Below, one piece after another: positions 63,005 through 64,000 of a stretch of 64,000 nucleotides of DNA (the stretch's first letter is position 1; each line of letters begins with the position of its first letter). The stretch is taken from NCBI GenBank assembly GCA_964497185.1, contig CAZCBX010000011.1, positions 1-64,000 of the forward strand, in the 5' to 3' direction. The position numbers were made by a program, and so were the translations under genes. The notes beneath the pieces are model-generated. The model was not told where the DNA came from and did no database searches. It was given only the letters and a program-made list of their open reading frames with translations. This DNA is from CAZCBX01 sp964497185 (GTDB lineage Bacteria; Bdellovibrionota_G; JALEGL01; JAGRMV01).

Positions 63005-64000
63005 CGTTTCACCCAATATTCTTGAATTTGCCCCAGCATTTGTTCAACAGACGGCCCTACCCATTCGATGATGGGCGCTGGCGCAATACCAAACCATACG
63101 ATCAAAATGATCAAAGGCAGCCATAGCCACCGCTGGGACCACTTGGCATCTTGCAGGTGGGACCATTGCGGTTGCGCTGGGCCAAGATACACACGCTGAA
63201 AGGTCCATAACAAATACACAGCCGTTAATACAATGGTTAAGCTTCCAATGGCACTCATGACCGTAAAAAAGCCATCCGTGCCAAAAATGGTGGTCATCAA
63301 ATGCGTATCCCACACCAATGCTTGGCTTGAAAAAGTCCCCATGAGCACTTGAAATTCGCTCACAAAACCAAACAAACCTGGCAAGCCAATGCAGGCCATG
63401 ATGGCAAAAAACATGGCAAAACTATGGTTGGGTAAAACATGAACCAATCCACCCAGTTGGCCTATCTGTCTTGTATTGGTTTTTTGATACAGCTGCCCCA
63501 CCAACAAAAACAGCAAGACTGAAATCAAGCCATGACTGATCATTTGCAGCATGGCACCTTGCAGACCCATCAATGTTAGGCTGGCCATTCCCATCAAACA
63601 ATACCCCATGTGTGAAATCGAAGAGTAAGCAATCACCTTCTTCAAATCTTTCTGGTACATCGCACATAAACCACCGTAGATTAGGTTGATAACGGCCAGC
63701 ACCATCAGCATCGGTGCAAACCAACTGACAAGTTGTGGTAAAACGCCATACACCACGCGCACGATGCCGTACACGCCCATTTTTAATAAAACCCCTGCCA
63801 ATATCATGCTCACTGGGGTGGGTGCTTGAACGTGAGCGTCCGGTAGCCAGGTATGCAATGGGAATACCGGTACTTTGATGGCGAAGCCAAAAAACAAAGC
63901 AACAAAAAGCACTTTGGGCATCGGCATACCCAATAAAAGTTTTTTGGACTGCACCACCCAATCGGTGTTTTGCGATAAATACACCCAATCAAAGGTTGGC
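63001..64000 (-). CDS. nuoM: NADH-quinone oxidoreductase subunit M (5' end outside window)
   Basis: C-terminal 332 residues visible; the frame is open to the window edge, so the N-terminus lies beyond it. Family stretches FGFAIKVPVFPLHTWLPDAH, KVIAYSSISHMGYCLMGMAS and GLPGLFGFVSEFQVL carry the proton-channel Lys and His residues. It is coupled to nuoN by a four-base overlap. A GTG at 63984 is an internal codon, not the start. Confidence 0.95.
   Translation of the reverse strand, partial: PTFDWVYLSQNTDWVVQSKKLLLGMPMPKVLFVALFFGFAIKVPVFPLHTWLPDAHVQAPTPVSMILAGVLLKMGVYGIVRVVYGVLPQLVSWFAPMLMVLAVINLIYGGLCAMYQKDLKKVIAYSSISHMGYCLMGMASLTLMGLQGAMLQMISHGLISVLLFLLVGQLYQKTNTRQIGQLGGLVHVLPNHSFAMFFAIMACIGLPGLFGFVSEFQVLMGTFSSQALVWDTHLMTTIFGTDGFFTVMSAIGSLTIVLTAVYLLWTFQRVYLGPAQPQWSHLQDAKWSQRWLWLPLIILIVWFGIAPAPIIEWVGPSVEQMLGQIQEYWVKR

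Noticed and set aside
1..64000. CRISPR array
   Set aside because: I saw no regularly spaced direct repeats with unique spacers; repeats present are palindromic pairs or low-complexity coding.

Overview
The window reads as chromosomal DNA of a Gram-negative, aerobic bacterium. Evidence: an outer-membrane FadL-type porin, several lipoproteins, NADH dehydrogenase subunits, a HiPIP, and the absence of plasmid or phage replication genes. The E1-alpha type, the stand-alone GspE-N protein, bacterial inositol-phosphate synthase, the Lys-rich H1-like protein and the dispersed intergenic repeats fit the former Deltaproteobacteria (Bdellovibrionota/Myxococcota-like). This placement is inference from protein style, not from a marker gene. 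Most genes have moderate GC. Two stretches (about 5.05-13.6 kb and 26.9-28.1 kb) are clearly AT-richer and look acquired.

Layout. 0-5 kb: HiPIP, a short-chain dehydrogenase, and a DNA-damage block (umuC with a coupled small ORF upstream, a DUF1328 membrane peptide, umuD, rmuC). A TACGTA-N5-TACGTA palindrome occurs only 13 to 26 bases before each of the two leftward DNA-repair transcription units. 5-13.6 kb: an AT-rich defence island bounded by 30-base inverted repeats. It holds a ribbon-helix-helix/nucleotidyltransferase pair and a two-gene methyltransferase + PLD-helicase restriction-like system. 13.7-20.5 kb: inositol-phosphate synthase, nadC, FHA, TPR, GAF-GGDEF, arfB, pirin and lipA.

20.6-26.8 kb: a complete 2-oxoacid dehydrogenase operon (E2, E3, E1-alpha, E1-beta and an unknown coupled gene), next to lipA which makes its cofactor. 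26.9-28.1 kb: a small AT-rich islet with a lipoprotein and a gene broken by an in-frame TGA. 28-41.6 kb: dxs, a Doc toxin-antitoxin pair, FadL, a membrane diguanylate cyclase, MAPEG, a zinc protease, a Gfo/Idh-GMC-membrane protein operon, a GspE-N protein and YajQ. Three separate genes relate to cyclic di-GMP (two GGDEF, one YajQ).

42-52.8 kb: fumC, a fused SpmA/SpmB gate protein, and a tightly overlapping leucine-catabolism operon (methylcrotonyl-CoA carboxylase alpha and beta, a hydratase, HMG-CoA lyase). 52.8-61 kb: J-domain protein, miaE, glycosyltransferase, trmB, S41 peptidase, CCA-adding-type enzyme, ChaN-like protein and the H1-like protein. The window ends inside nuoM, downstream of which lies nuoN.

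The most unusual non-coding content is a set of composite palindromic elements at about 41.8-42.2, 46.0-46.4 and 61.0-61.5 kb. Each has a short hairpin (ACAAACGCC / GGCGTTTG) flanked by long hairpins. The 46 and 61 kb copies share loop sequence while their stem sequences differ but stay complementary, which suggests a structured RNA or a single-strand DNA element. I found no tRNA, rRNA, CRISPR array or intact insertion sequence.
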